64,000 nt of DNA from assembly GCA_000830175.1 (NCBI GenBank), contig JQIS01000001.1, forward strand, positions 283,482-347,481. The letters run 5' to 3'. This DNA is from Sulfurovum sp. FS08-3. GTDB taxonomy: Bacteria > Campylobacterota > Campylobacteria > Campylobacterales > Sulfurovaceae. Below are positions 25,179-34,245 of the stretch, piece after piece (positions within the stretch are counted from its first letter, which is position 1; the number at the start of each line of letters is the position of its first letter). Below the pieces are notes generated by a model that saw only the letters and a list, made by a program, of their open reading frames with translations, did not search any database and was not told the origin of the DNA. The position numbers and the translations under genes are program-made.

Positions 25179-25496
25179 CTAGAAGCTTACGCTTGAACCG
25201 CCGTATTTTCCAGAAATACTTGTACCATTTACAGCACCAGTTACAGTTACTATATTATTAGCAGCAGAAGCACTTACTGTACCACCCGTACAAGGTTTTT
25301 CACCGATAGTAGCTGTAGTTCCAGTTGATGTGTACTCATTGATTACGTTTGAAAGACATGTTGCCATATCCGCTTTCTCTGCTGATTTTTTTGCATCATC
25401 TCTAGTAGCTGCCAATTTTGGGATAGCAACCGCTGCCAAAATACCAATAATAACGATAACGAAGATCAATTCGATCATTGTAAAACCTTTTCTCAT
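25179..25496 (-). CDS. Type IV pilin / pseudopilin, third paralogue
   Basis: 105 residues. Leader MRKG, then FTMIELIFVIVIIGILAAVAIPKLAATRDDAKKSAEKAD, nearly identical over this part to the pilins at 13.6 and 14.2 kb. The short Ser/Thr/Gly-rich body has two Cys (ATCLS, KPCTG) that may form the only disulfide. It is a compact major-pilin-like protein. Sitting at the far end of the glycan locus from its paralogues, in the same orientation, it raises the idea that the locus was inserted into a pilin cluster, or that the glycan decorates the pilins. Confidence 0.85.
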   Translation of the reverse strand: MRKGFTMIELIFVIVIIGILAAVAIPKLAATRDDAKKSAEKADMATCLSNVINEYTSTGTTATIGEKPCTGGTVSASAANNIVTVTGAVNGTSISGKYGGSSVSF

Positions 25497-25608
25497 AAGA
25501 GACTCCTTGAATAAATTAAATTTTAGTTAGCTCAATAACCAACCTAATAAGAATTGTAACATCTATAAGCTTAGAAAGATATTAAGAGAGTCGAGAGTGA
25601 AAAATTTT

Positions 25609-25629
25609 GTAGGTGCGACCATGTCGCAC
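25609..25629. repeat. GTAG-headed palindrome (REP-like)
   Basis: GTAG is directly followed by GTGCGAC-CAT-GTCGCAC, a 7-bp hairpin with a three-base loop. The GTAG head plus hairpin is the layout of REP elements that go with RAYT transposases. A second copy with different stem bases is at 26235. Confidence 0.55.
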
Positions 25630-25631
25630 AA

Positions 25632-25853
25632 TTAGATAGAATCAAGCGTTTCGATAAGCAACTCTATCTCATCTTCGTAGCTGTTGGACTTTTTGGCTAT
25701 TTTGAGATAGGCTTTGAGGAGATTGGAGGGGTTGTTGTCGCGTGCAAATGAGATGCCTGACTCTTCTAGGTCTTTGATAATAAAGCTTGCAAAGTCCTCT
25801 TCGAGCGTGATTTCGTATTTGTTTCCAGAGATGGTAAGACTAAGTTTTTTCAT
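25632..25853 (-). CDS. Small conserved-looking protein of unknown function
   Basis: 73 residues, acidic, no signal peptide. It starts with a beta hairpin (LSLTISGNKYEITLEED), followed by helices (FASFIIKDLEESGISF, NLLKAYLKIAKKSNSYEDEIELLIETLDSI). It lies 17 bases downstream of the coiled-coil gene on the same strand with GGAGAAAA as SD, so the pair is co-transcribed. I do not recognise a family. Confidence 0.6.
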   Translation of the reverse strand: MKKLSLTISGNKYEITLEEDFASFIIKDLEESGISFARDNNPSNLLKAYLKIAKKSNSYEDEIELLIETLDSI

Positions 25854-25870
25854 GTAGGTTTTCTCCTTTT

Positions 25871-26095
25871 TTAGGTTGCTAAAAGCTCTTCGACTTTGGC
25901 AATGAGCGTATCGATGTGTTCATCTTTTTGCTCTAGCTCCTCTTGAAGCTTTTTGATAAGGTCTTGTTGCTCTTTTTGATCAAATGATGGATTTTGTAAT
26001 CGTCTTGTGAGTTTTGCGTTCTCTATTTTGAGCTGTTCGTACTTTTTTGTGAACTCTTCAATTTTGACCTGCAATCTCTCTAGTGCTGAGGACAT
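25871..26095 (-). CDS. Small coiled-coil protein (ZapB-like shape)
   Basis: 74 residues, a nearly continuous coiled coil with heptads (LERLQVKIEEFTKKYEQL, then LQEELEQKDEHIDTLIAKVEEL) and one short break at NPSFDQ. Size and shape are those of ZapB-type division factors or small structural proteins, but coiled coils give no reliable homology. First gene of a two-gene unit with the 73-residue protein. Confidence 0.6.
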   Translation of the reverse strand: MSSALERLQVKIEEFTKKYEQLKIENAKLTRRLQNPSFDQKEQQDLIKKLQEELEQKDEHIDTLIAKVEELLAT

Positions 26096-26123
26096 CTTGG
26101 CACCTTTACAATAATAGTTTTGT

Positions 26124-26129
26124 TATAAT
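26124..26129 (+). promoter_or_regulatory. -10 box, possible uvrB promoter
   Basis: TATAAT preceded by a T-rich stretch. It lies 182 bases ahead of uvrB, so the leader would include both hairpins of this gap. No SOS (LexA-type) box was seen. Confidence 0.35.
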
Positions 26130-26151
26130 ATCCAAAGATTAATTAAAAAAA

Positions 26152-26173
26152 GGGCAACCACAAGGGATTGCCC
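26152..26173. repeat. GGGCAA...TTGCCC hairpin element
   Basis: GGGCAACC-ACAA-GGGATTGCCC forms a hairpin, and the same 11-mer AATTAAAAAAA occurs on each side (26141-26151 and near 26180-26190). This stem-loop type resembles GTTGCCC-like REP repeats seen in other bacteria. It is unlike the GTAG family nearby. Confidence 0.45.
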
Positions 26174-26234
26174 CTGTGCAATTAAAAAAATATCCTATGA
26201 ATATTGTTAAAGAGGATAAATTTAAGATTTTTTC

Positions 26235-26256
26235 GTAGGTTCGGCTTTAGCCGAAC
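26235..26256. repeat. GTAG-headed palindrome (REP-like), second copy
   Basis: GTAG followed by GTTCGGC-TTTA-GCCGAAC. Same head and layout as the element at 25609, with a different stem sequence, 55 bases upstream of uvrB. Confidence 0.55.
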
Positions 26257-26310
26257 ATTTGGAGGCTACTCAAAACCTACGCAATCATCAATATTAAAAG
26301 GCATTACACC

Positions 26311-28284
26311 ATGGCAACATTTCAACTTAGTAGCGATTATAGCCCCTCGGGTGACCAACCTCAAGCGATAGAGCAGCTTACTCGTTCTTTAAAGCAGGGC
26401 AATAAGTTTCAAACGCTTTTGGGAGTGACGGGGAGTGGGAAAACCTTTACGATGGCAAATGTCATTGCCCAATACGCCAAACCCACCCTCATTATGACTC
26501 ACAACAAAACCCTTGCGGCTCAACTCTACAGTGAATTTAAGAGCTTTTTTCCGCACAACCATGTGGAGTATTTTATTAGCTATTACGATTACTATCAACC
26601 CGAAGCCTATATTCCTAGAAGCGACCTTTTTATCGAAAAAGATAGCTCTATCAACGAAGAGTTGGAGCGTCTTCGCCTAAGTGCTACGGCATCGCTTCTT
26701 AGCTACGATGATGTTATTATTATCGCTTCGGTTTCGGCAAACTATGGGCTAGGTTCGCCCGAGGAGTACAAAGAGATTGTGCAAAAACTACTCGTGGGGC
26801 AGGAGTACAATCAAAAAGAGCTTTTGCTTAGACTCGTCGATATGGGCTACAAACGAGAAGATACCTATTTTGATGTGAGCAACTTTAGGGTAAACGGTGA
26901 GATTATCGACATCTATCCTGCCTACAATCACACCGATGCGATTAGAGTGGAGTTTTTTGGGGATGAGATTGAAGCCATTTACAGTTTTGATGCACTTACC
27001 AATCAAAAAATCGCATCCATGGAGTCTATCACTATCTTTGCCACCAGTCAATTTATCGTCTCCAAAGAGCGATTAGCTCTAGCTATCAAGAGTATCGAAG
27101 CGGAGCTTGATGGGCGATTGCAATACTACAAAGAGCAGGATAAAATAGTAGAGTATCAACGCCTCAAACAAAGAGTAGAGTTTGATTTGGAGATGATGGA
27201 GACTACGGGAATGTGCAAAGGGATTGAGAACTACTCACGCCATCTTACGGGCAAAAAAGAGGGTGAGACTCCCTATACGATGTTGGATTATTTCCAAGCG
27301 ATGCACAAAGATTATTTGGTAATCGTCGATGAATCGCACGTCTCTTTGCCTCAGTTTCGGGGGATGTATGCAGGAGATAGGAGTCGTAAGGAGGTGCTAG
27401 TGGAGTATGGGTTTAGGCTTCCCTCAGCTTTGGATAACCGACCGCTCAAAATCGATGAGTATATCAACGCCGTACCGCATTTTCTCTTCGTATCGGCTAC
27501 GCCCAATGTGTTTGAAATCGACAACTCCGCTACAGTAGCTCACCAAATCGTGCGTCCTACAGGACTATTGGACCCTATCATTGATGTAGTCGATAGTAAG
27601 TATCAAGTCGATCATCTCCACGATGAAATCAAAAAGGTAATCGTCAAAAATCAACGAGTATTGATAACCGTCCTTACCAAAAAAATGGCAGAGGAGCTAA
27701 GTAAATATTACAATGAGTTGGGGCTAAAGGTCAAATATATGCACTCCGATCTCGATACGGTAGAGCGAAACCAAATCATTCGGGCTTTGAGGGCGGGAGA
27801 GTTTGATGTGCTTGTGGGTATCAATTTGCTACGAGAGGGGCTTGATATTCCCGAAGTCTCACTAGTGGCGATACTCGATGCCGACAAAGAGGGGTTTTTG
27901 CGTTCGCTTACTTCGCTCATCCAAACCGCAGGAAGGGCGGCACGCAACTCTGATGGGCGAGTCATTATGTACGCTGCCAAAACCACGCAATCGATGAGTG
28001 AAACGATTAAAATCACGCAAGAGCGGCGAGCCAAGCAGATGGAGTACAACCAAGTCCACGGCATTACGCCTACAACCACCCTACGCAAAATGGATGAAAA
28101 TCTCAAACTTGAAGACCCAACCCATGCCTACAACACCAAAGCCAAGCTTGAAAAGATGCCAAAATCCCAAAAAGAGGCACTCATGCGAGAACTCAAAGCC
28201 AAAATGCTTCAAGCGGCTCAAAAGTTGGAGTTTGAAGAGGCGGCACGGCTAAGAGATGAGATAGCCAAAATCAAGAAGCTGTAG
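26311..28284 (+). CDS. uvrB: Excinuclease ABC subunit B
   Basis: 657 residues, the normal length. Walker [18 protein letters not shown] near residue 38, the beta-hairpin [15 protein letters not shown] that clamps damaged DNA, the DESH box ([11 protein letters not shown]), helicase motif [19 protein letters not shown] and a UvrC-binding UVR domain at the end ([12 protein letters not shown]). UvrB is the damage-verifying helicase of nucleotide excision repair. It stands alone; uvrA and uvrC are not nearby. Confidence 0.97.
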   Translation: MATFQLSSDYSPSGDQPQAIEQLTRSLKQGNKFQTLLGVTGSGKTFTMANVIAQYAKPTLIMTHNKTLAAQLYSEFKSFFPHNHVEYFISYYDYYQPEAYIPRSDLFIEKDSSINEELERLRLSATASLLSYDDVIIIASVSANYGLGSPEEYKEIVQKLLVGQEYNQKELLLRLVDMGYKREDTYFDVSNFRVNGEIIDIYPAYNHTDAIRVEFFGDEIEAIYSFDALTNQKIASMESITIFATSQFIVSKERLALAIKSIEAELDGRLQYYKEQDKIVEYQRLKQRVEFDLEMMETTGMCKGIENYSRHLTGKKEGETPYTMLDYFQAMHKDYLVIVDESHVSLPQFRGMYAGDRSRKEVLVEYGFRLPSALDNRPLKIDEYINAVPHFLFVSATPNVFEIDNSATVAHQIVRPTGLLDPIIDVVDSKYQVDHLHDEIKKVIVKNQRVLITVLTKKMAEELSKYYNELGLKVKYMHSDLDTVERNQIIRALRAGEFDVLVGINLLREGLDIPEVSLVAILDADKEGFLRSLTSLIQTAGRAARNSDGRVIMYAAKTTQSMSETIKITQERRAKQMEYNQVHGITPTTTLRKMDENLKLEDPTHAYNTKAKLEKMPKSQKEALMRELKAKMLQAAQKLEFEEAARLRDEIAKIKKL

Positions 28285-28295
28285 CTTTTCTATGC

Positions 28296-28301
28296 TATAA
28301 T
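28296..28301 (+). promoter_or_regulatory. -10 box of ppk
   Basis: TATAAT in CTATGCTATAATCAC, 28 bases before the chosen ppk start and just after the uvrB stop. It shows that ppk does not depend on uvrB transcription. Confidence 0.5.
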
Positions 28302-28328
28302 CACACCAATTTTTTGCAAGGGATAGAG

Positions 28329-30416
28329 ATGGATTTAAATCAACCGCAATTGTACTTCAATAGAGAGCTTTCATGGCTTCGCTTCAACACACGCGTCATT
28401 GCTCAAGCCCAAAACAGCAACCTACCACCGCTTGAACGGCTTAAATTTATTGCCATTTACGGGACGAATTTGGATGAATTTTATATGATACGCGTTGCGG
28501 GACTCAAAAGTCTCTTTGCAGCAGGGGTTCAAGAGAGCGGGCCCGATAAATTTACGCCTTTTGAACAACTCGATTACATTAATGATTATATCCACAAAGA
28601 GCAACACGTTTTGGAACACTCTTATCTTTCTATTATAGAGGAGCTTAAAAAAGAGAGTGTTTTTATTCAAGATTATGCCCATATTCCTTTGCAGTATCAA
28701 GAGGCGGTTGAGCGTATATTTTTTGAAGAGATCTATCCTATTATTATTCCTATTGCGGTCGATTCTACGCATCCTTTTCCGCATCTCAACAACTTAAGCT
28801 TTGGATTGGCTCTCAAACTAAGCGACTCCAACAACAATATCAAACACGGTTTGGTGCGTATCCCTCGGGTTTTGCCTCGTTTTATTGAGGTGGGACACCT
28901 TTTTGTGCCTATTGATTCGATTGTGGAGCATTTTATTGACCAGCTCTTTCCAGGATTTAAAAAAGTAGTCTCAACCACCTTTAGGGTTACCCGTAATGCC
29001 GATATTGATATCGAAGAGGAAGAGGCGGACGATTTTTTGGAGATTTTGGAAGAGGGGCTTCGTTCTCGTAACAAAGGGAGTTTTGTAAGGCTTGAACTGC
29101 TCAAAGAGAGCGATGAGGATTTGGTAGCCTTTTTGACACGCCATTTAAGGCTCTCAAACTATGACATCTACTACTATCAAAATATTCCGCTTGATTTGGG
29201 AAGTCTTTGGCAAATCGTGGGCAACAAAGAGCTTTCGCATTTGACACTTCCTAGCTACAAACCCAAAACCCTGCCCCCCTTTGATAGCAACAGCGACGAT
29301 ATGTTCAAAGCCATCGAGCATCAAGATGTTATGCTCTATCACCCTTTTGAGAGCTTTGACCCTGTCGTTAAATTCATCAAACAAGCCGCTAGTGACAAAG
29401 ATACGATTGCTATTCGCATGACGCTCTACCGTGTAGGAGCCAATTCACCTATCGTTAAATCGCTCCTCAATGCTATTCAAAACGGCAAACAAGTGACGGT
29501 ACTTGTAGAACTCAAAGCCCGATTTGATGAAGAGAACAATCTCCAGTGGGCAAAACTGCTTGAAGGGGCGGGTGCGCATGTGGTCTATGGAATCCCTGGC
29601 CTCAAAGTGCACGCCAAAATCGCCCAAGTGATTCGCCGTGAGGGCAATATCCTCAAATCCTATCTCCATCTTGCTACAGGCAACTACAACCCCTCAACGG
29701 CCAGAATCTATACCGATATATCCTACTTCACCACCAAAGAGAGCTTTGGACACGATGCGACGAAGTTTTTTCACTTTTTGACAGGTTTTTCGAGTCATAT
29801 TAGACTAGGTAAACTCTTCATGTCGCCTACGCAAATCAAACCCAAGCTCCTCCAACTCATCGAAAACGAAGCCAAAATGGGCAAAGAGGGGCATATTGTC
29901 CTCAAATCCAACTCGCTTGTCGATCAAAGTATCATCAAAGCCCTCTACAAAGCTTCTCAAGCGGGGTGCAAAATCGATTTGATTATTCGTGGTATTTGTT
30001 GTTTGGTGCCTCAGCTCAAAGATGTGAGTGAGAATATTACCGTCCACTCTATCATCGGAAAATATTTAGAGCATCCACGAATCTATTACTTCAAAAACGA
30101 CACCACAAGGGTCTATATCGCCAGTGCCGATTTGATGCCTCGCAATTTGGTTCGACGAGTCGAGCTTATGACACCTATCGAAGAGGAGAGTTTGGTCAAT
30201 AAAATCATTCATATCTTAAAACTTCAACTTGATGACAACACCCTGCGATGGGTACTTGATGCGCAGGGCAACTATACCAAAGTCACCAATTCCAACCCCC
30301 CACTCAACAGCCACGACGAACTTGAAACCTACATCAACAAAATGGAACAAAAAAGCAAAAAAATCAGCAACAACTACGTCGAGAAGTTAGCTAGGAAGTT
30401 GTTGGAGGAGAGTTAG
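28329..30416 (+). CDS. ppk: Polyphosphate kinase 1
   Basis: 695 residues from the ATG at 28329 with AAGGG five bases upstream; a TTG five codons earlier is less likely. The N domain starts YFNRELSWLRFNTRV. The catalytic His region GLKVHAKIAQVIRRE, the HLATGNYNPSTARIYTD block and the second His in KYLEHPRIYYF are all present. Ppk1 makes polyphosphate from ATP, a reserve used in stress and surface life in this group. The end overlaps nothing; the ATPase gene follows by three bases. Confidence 0.96.
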   Translation: MDLNQPQLYFNRELSWLRFNTRVIAQAQNSNLPPLERLKFIAIYGTNLDEFYMIRVAGLKSLFAAGVQESGPDKFTPFEQLDYINDYIHKEQHVLEHSYLSIIEELKKESVFIQDYAHIPLQYQEAVERIFFEEIYPIIIPIAVDSTHPFPHLNNLSFGLALKLSDSNNNIKHGLVRIPRVLPRFIEVGHLFVPIDSIVEHFIDQLFPGFKKVVSTTFRVTRNADIDIEEEEADDFLEILEEGLRSRNKGSFVRLELLKESDEDLVAFLTRHLRLSNYDIYYYQNIPLDLGSLWQIVGNKELSHLTLPSYKPKTLPPFDSNSDDMFKAIEHQDVMLYHPFESFDPVVKFIKQAASDKDTIAIRMTLYRVGANSPIVKSLLNAIQNGKQVTVLVELKARFDEENNLQWAKLLEGAGAHVVYGIPGLKVHAKIAQVIRREGNILKSYLHLATGNYNPSTARIYTDISYFTTKESFGHDATKFFHFLTGFSSHIRLGKLFMSPTQIKPKLLQLIENEAKMGKEGHIVLKSNSLVDQSIIKALYKASQAGCKIDLIIRGICCLVPQLKDVSENITVHSIIGKYLEHPRIYYFKNDTTRVYIASADLMPRNLVRRVELMTPIEEESLVNKIIHILKLQLDDNTLRWVLDAQGNYTKVTNSNPPLNSHDELETYINKMEQKSKKISNNYVEKLARKLLEES

Positions 30417-30419
30417 AAT

Positions 30420-31784
30420 ATGGTGAGCTTTAAACTTAAAAACATTGGTTTAATTGAAAATGCAGAGATAACTCTGAATGATTTAACAATAATTTGTGGA
30501 CAAAATAATACTGGAAAAACTTATATAACCTACTCTATTTTTGGTTTTTTAGATAGATGGAGCAGTTTAATAGATTTTCAAATTAGTCGTGATGTTTTTA
30601 AAGAATTAGATGAAAATGGTTTTTGCAATATTAGTATTGAAGATTATGTAAATAGTATTGACGATGTTTTAAAACAGCTTTCTATCGAATACACTAAGCA
30701 TCTTGATTCTATTTTTAGTACAGATAATGAGTGGTTTGCAGATAGTAACTTTGAAGTATTTATTGATAAATTTCAATTAAATTTAAGTAGTGAATTAGAG
30801 AGTACTTTTAGCTCATCAAAAAAAGATATTTTACAACTTAAAAAAGATAAAGATAGTAGTTTATTAACCATATCTGTACTTTCAGCAAATACACAAAAAT
30901 CAATTCCTCATTTTATTTTAAATAGAGCGATTAATCAAGCATTGGGAAAAATTTTTTTTGGAGCAGTCTTTAAAAAACCATTTATCATTACAAGTGAACG
31001 AACAGGAATATCTTTGTTTCATACAGAACTCGATATCAATCGAAATGTAATGGTAGAACATCTAACCAATAGTAAAGGCAAAGAGATAGACCCCTTTAAG
31101 CTTTTTGAAGACAACATTTCAAGATACGCTATGCCAATTAGAAAAAATATTGATTTTAGACGAGAACTTGAAGATGAAATCAATAAAAATAAAAGCTTTT
31201 TGTATGCAGATAGAGAGATAAGTTCTTACTTTAAAGATATGCTCAATGGTGCAATGTATAGGTATATTAAAAATGAGGGTATAGTTTTGGTTACAAAAAA
31301 AACAGGCAATAGGGAATCTAAAAAAATTCCAATGTATCTTACATCTTCAGCTTCAAAGTCACTATTAGATTTGTATGCCTATATTACCCGTTTTGCAAAA
31401 CCCAATGAGATATTAATGATTGATGAGCCTGAACTTAATCTACATCCTGATAATCATATCATTATGGCTAGACTTTTAATCTATTTGGTTAATCATAATA
31501 TCAACATTTTTATTACAACACACAGTGATTATATGATTAAAGAGTTTAATAACTTGATTCGCCTCAAACATCAAATCGTCAATAAAACGCAAATCATGAA
31601 AGAGTATAAATATAAAGAACACGATAGACTCAATTATGAATCCATCGCAGCTTATATTAATGAGTACGGTAGTTTAAGGCAAGTCTTGATTGATAATATG
31701 GGAATGGAAATGGATACTTTTGATGAAACAACAAATAGACTATCAAGCTCCATGGATGATATTTTTTTCAATATTAAAGAGTAA
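30420..31784 (+). CDS. AAA family ATPase of the SMC/OLD-like (AAA_15/AAA_21) group, possible defence component
   Basis: 454 residues. Walker A GQNNTGKT at 27-34, an ABC-signature-like TSSASKSLLDLY near 305-320, Walker B with DEPELNLHP at about 335-343, and a final switch TTHSD at 367-371. This is the ABC-like ATPase head of OLD, RloC and Septu PtuA proteins; there is no TOPRIM domain, unlike OLD or GajA, and the middle is helical. The gene is much more AT-rich than ppk and starts three bases after it. Together with the following gene it forms a compact two-gene module. The defence role is inference. Confidence 0.75.
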   Translation: MVSFKLKNIGLIENAEITLNDLTIICGQNNTGKTYITYSIFGFLDRWSSLIDFQISRDVFKELDENGFCNISIEDYVNSIDDVLKQLSIEYTKHLDSIFSTDNEWFADSNFEVFIDKFQLNLSSELESTFSSSKKDILQLKKDKDSSLLTISVLSANTQKSIPHFILNRAINQALGKIFFGAVFKKPFIITSERTGISLFHTELDINRNVMVEHLTNSKGKEIDPFKLFEDNISRYAMPIRKNIDFRRELEDEINKNKSFLYADREISSYFKDMLNGAMYRYIKNEGIVLVTKKTGNRESKKIPMYLTSSASKSLLDLYAYITRFAKPNEILMIDEPELNLHPDNHIIMARLLIYLVNHNINIFITTHSDYMIKEFNNLIRLKHQIVNKTQIMKEYKYKEHDRLNYESIAAYINEYGSLRQVLIDNMGMEMDTFDETTNRLSSSMDDIFFNIKE

Positions 31785-31790
31785 TAAACT

Positions 31791-32342
31791 ATGTACGACA
31801 TACTAAAAGATGTGATTTTTCAAAAGGCTCAACTCAAAAACTATAACTCATCTGAAAATAGCTTTTATCTCAAAGAGCAAAATGAAGCAATTTGCAAAAG
31901 AGTGGATTTATTACACTTCGAGTCAGAACAAACAACTTTTGGCTTCGAGTTAGATAGTAAACATATAAAGTATCGTGGTATTCATAAAATTAGTCCATAT
32001 TTTGAAAATGGAAAAGGGTTTGATAAAGGAAATGATGGAATTATCTTTACGACTATCAAAAAGAAAGAGTATATTTTTATATGCGAATTAAAAGATGGTG
32101 CTAAAGGCTTTGTCACTCAATTTAAAAGTAGTCTCTGTTTTATTGAATATTTAAAGGCAATACCGCAAACATATTACAACTATAATACAGATGATTTCAT
32201 TGTTAAATATATTGTCTTTTCTAAAAAAGGCAAATCCTATAAGGACTCAAAAGGAAAATTTATAACAACCAAGCAAGATGGAATTGAGTTTTATCATCTA
32301 CCTTGTTCACAAACAAAATATTATATAACAAGTTTTATTTAA
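31791..32342 (+). CDS. PD-(D/E)XK nuclease-like protein paired with the upstream ATPase
   Basis: 183 residues. A nuclease-like core is visible: NDGIIF (D82), a beta hairpin, then ICELKD giving E99-x-K101, and Q110 in the next helix (FVTQFKSS). Asp, E-x-K and a downstream Gln with about this spacing is the PD-(D/E)XK pattern. I know no family that fits exactly. It is separated from the ATPase stop by six bases, so the two are one unit. AT-rich composition like its partner. If active it would be the effector of an ATPase-plus-nuclease system. Confidence 0.6.
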   Translation: MYDILKDVIFQKAQLKNYNSSENSFYLKEQNEAICKRVDLLHFESEQTTFGFELDSKHIKYRGIHKISPYFENGKGFDKGNDGIIFTTIKKKEYIFICELKDGAKGFVTQFKSSLCFIEYLKAIPQTYYNYNTDDFIVKYIVFSKKGKSYKDSKGKFITTKQDGIEFYHLPCSQTKYYITSFI

Positions 32343-32357
32343 AATAAGGAGAAAAAA

Positions 32358-32882
32358 ATGACACTAAAATTTAAAGAGTGGAGTCCCCAATTGGGACAAA
32401 ATGCGTGGATTGCACAAGGAGCGAGTGTAATTGGAAATGTAGAGATGGGTGAAGATAGTGCGGTGTGGTTTGGAGCGGTCGTGAGAGGCGATGTGCATTA
32501 TATTAAAATTGGAGCTAGGAGCAATATCCAAGACCTTAGCATGGTACATGTGACACACTACAAAAAAGAGGATATGAGCGATGGCAATCCAACCATTATT
32601 GGCAACGATGTCACGGTGGGGCATAGAGTCATGCTGCATGGATGCACGATTGAAGATGCTTGTTTGATTGGAATGAGCGCTACCATTCTTGATGGAGCCG
32701 TAATAGGCAAAGAGTCGATTGTGGGTGCGGGAAGTTTGGTAACCAAAAACAAAGTATTTCCTCCACGAAGCCTTATTATGGGTTCTCCTGCTAAGGTGGT
32801 AAGGGAATTAAATGACGATGAAGTAGCAGAGCTTTACGCCTCGGCTGCTCGTTATGTCAAATTTAAAAACGAGTATCTCTAG
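32358..32882 (+). CDS. Gamma-carbonic anhydrase-like (YrdA/PaaY) hexapeptide protein
   Basis: 174 residues built of left-handed beta-helix hexapeptide repeats (GASVIGNVEMGEDSAVWFGAVVRGD). The three metal His are present in MVHVTH, VTVGHRVM and LHGC. Family members are carbonic anhydrase-like or acyltransferase-like trimers. AAGGAG lies before the ATG. It restores the host-like base composition after the ATPase module, so the module appears inserted between ppk and this gene. Confidence 0.88.
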   Translation: MTLKFKEWSPQLGQNAWIAQGASVIGNVEMGEDSAVWFGAVVRGDVHYIKIGARSNIQDLSMVHVTHYKKEDMSDGNPTIIGNDVTVGHRVMLHGCTIEDACLIGMSATILDGAVIGKESIVGAGSLVTKNKVFPPRSLIMGSPAKVVRELNDDEVAELYASAARYVKFKNEYL

Positions 32883-32884
32883 CC

Positions 32885-33535
32885 ATGCAACTATCCAAAA
32901 CACTTGCATTGGGACTCAAAGATATTCTCTCGCTCGAAGTGATGAGCTTTGTTTTGAAAGTTGGATTGGGTTCTATTGCTCTATGGATTGGAGTTTTTTA
33001 TCTCTATTGGCATGAGATTGTAGCGATTATTGCCTCCTATTTGGGCTTTCTCCCGTGGGAGTGGCTCAAAACGACAGGTTCGGTTATGGCTACTGTGATA
33101 GTGGCTTATGTTTTAATTATTACAACCATCTCCGTCCTCACTTCGCTCTACAGTGAAGATTTGCTCAAAAAACTTGCCCTCAAACACTACGGCGTGGAGG
33201 CTACGGGCAATCCTAGTATTGTCGATTCCATTTGGATTAATGTGAGAGTCAATGCGATTTTTTTGGCTCTTTTTCTCCTCTTTTTTTGGTTGATATTTGT
33301 GCCTATCGTGGGACAAATTTTTATGCTCTATCTTTGGTCGATTCAAATCAAAGAGCCAACCATTCACGATGTAGGAGGATTGTTTATCCACGACAAAGAG
33401 GTATTAAAACAAAAAGCCAAAAAAGCAAGAGTATTGGCTATTGTCCCCTCGGCATTTAACTATATACCTTTGCTTAACATTTTTGCACCTCTCTATTTGC
33501 AAATTCTTTTTTTGCATCATATTTTGCATGATTAA
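32885..33535 (+). CDS. EI24 domain membrane protein (CysZ-like)
   Basis: 216 residues with about five membrane helices. LSKTLALGLKDIL at the start, GNPSIVDSIWINVRVN in the middle loop and FNYIPLLNIFAPLYLQILFLHH at the end fit the EI24/CysZ family, whose E. coli member is a sulfate permease-like channel. The role here is not proven. It begins two bases after the carbonic anhydrase gene and so is co-transcribed. Confidence 0.75.
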   Translation: MQLSKTLALGLKDILSLEVMSFVLKVGLGSIALWIGVFYLYWHEIVAIIASYLGFLPWEWLKTTGSVMATVIVAYVLIITTISVLTSLYSEDLLKKLALKHYGVEATGNPSIVDSIWINVRVNAIFLALFLLFFWLIFVPIVGQIFMLYLWSIQIKEPTIHDVGGLFIHDKEVLKQKAKKARVLAIVPSAFNYIPLLNIFAPLYLQILFLHHILHD

Positions 33536-33552
33536 AACCCCAAAGGAGCGTC

Positions 33553-34116
33553 ATGAAATACTCAATAATGCTTAGGCTTTGGCACTGGCTAAATGCTTTG
33601 AGTATTTTTATACTTGTAGGCACAGCGTTGCTACGCAAAACCTTTTTCGATACCGATACGCTAATAGAAAGTATCGCCAAAAGTACCCAAGAGTACGGTG
33701 CGAATATCGGGTATGAGATGGCTGAGGTTATTGCAAAAGCTATCCATCGACCGCTGTGGGAGTGGCATATTGCGTTTGGGTATCTTTTGGTTTTTTTGCT
33801 TATCTTTAGGATTTTTATCTTTGTAAAAGAGGGGGTAAGTTATGTCGATACCGTTACGATTTACAATAAGCTTAGCACGGTTATCTATACCATGTTTTAC
33901 TCTTTGACCTTTTTTATGGTGCTTTCGGGATTGGTACTAGCTCAAAGTGACCAACTCGAAGCTTCAAGCTTTATTTTGCACGATATTAAAAATCTCCACG
34001 ATACAGCGGCATGGTTTTTTATTTTCTTTGTGCCTCTGCATATCCTTAGCGTCGTGGCTAATAGTGCTTTGAAAAAAGATAAATCTCTTTCGCAAATGGG
34101 AATAGAGCATAGATAA
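33553..34116 (+). CDS. Di-haem cytochrome b561-type membrane protein
   Basis: 187 residues with four membrane helices and possible haem-ligand His in LRLWHWLNA (TM1), LWEWHIAFGY (TM2), and HDTAAWFFIFFVPLHILSV (TM4). This is the cytochrome b/b6-like pattern of hydrogenase and formate dehydrogenase gamma subunits or of free-standing b561 proteins. No dehydrogenase gene lies beside it, so the partner is unknown. AAAGGAG precedes the ATG; same direction as the CysZ-like gene. Confidence 0.8.
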   Translation: MKYSIMLRLWHWLNALSIFILVGTALLRKTFFDTDTLIESIAKSTQEYGANIGYEMAEVIAKAIHRPLWEWHIAFGYLLVFLLIFRIFIFVKEGVSYVDTVTIYNKLSTVIYTMFYSLTFFMVLSGLVLAQSDQLEASSFILHDIKNLHDTAAWFFIFFVPLHILSVVANSALKKDKSLSQMGIEHR

Positions 34117-34205
34117 AGCAGTAAAAAGTTACTTTTTTGATAATAAAGTGTTGCAATTGATTAATTTTTCATCATCTGTAACGGTTGCTCAAATTTTTTT
34201 TAGGC

Positions 34206-34211
34206 TATAAT
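34206..34211 (+). promoter_or_regulatory. -10 box of glnA
   Basis: TATAAT in GGCTATAATATG, 34 bases before the ATG, preceded by an eight-T run. AGGAG lies nine bases before the start. No sigma-54 GG-N10-GC element was seen. Confidence 0.55.
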
Positions 34212-34245
34212 ATGCTCATTACAAATATTTTTAGGAGATATATTT

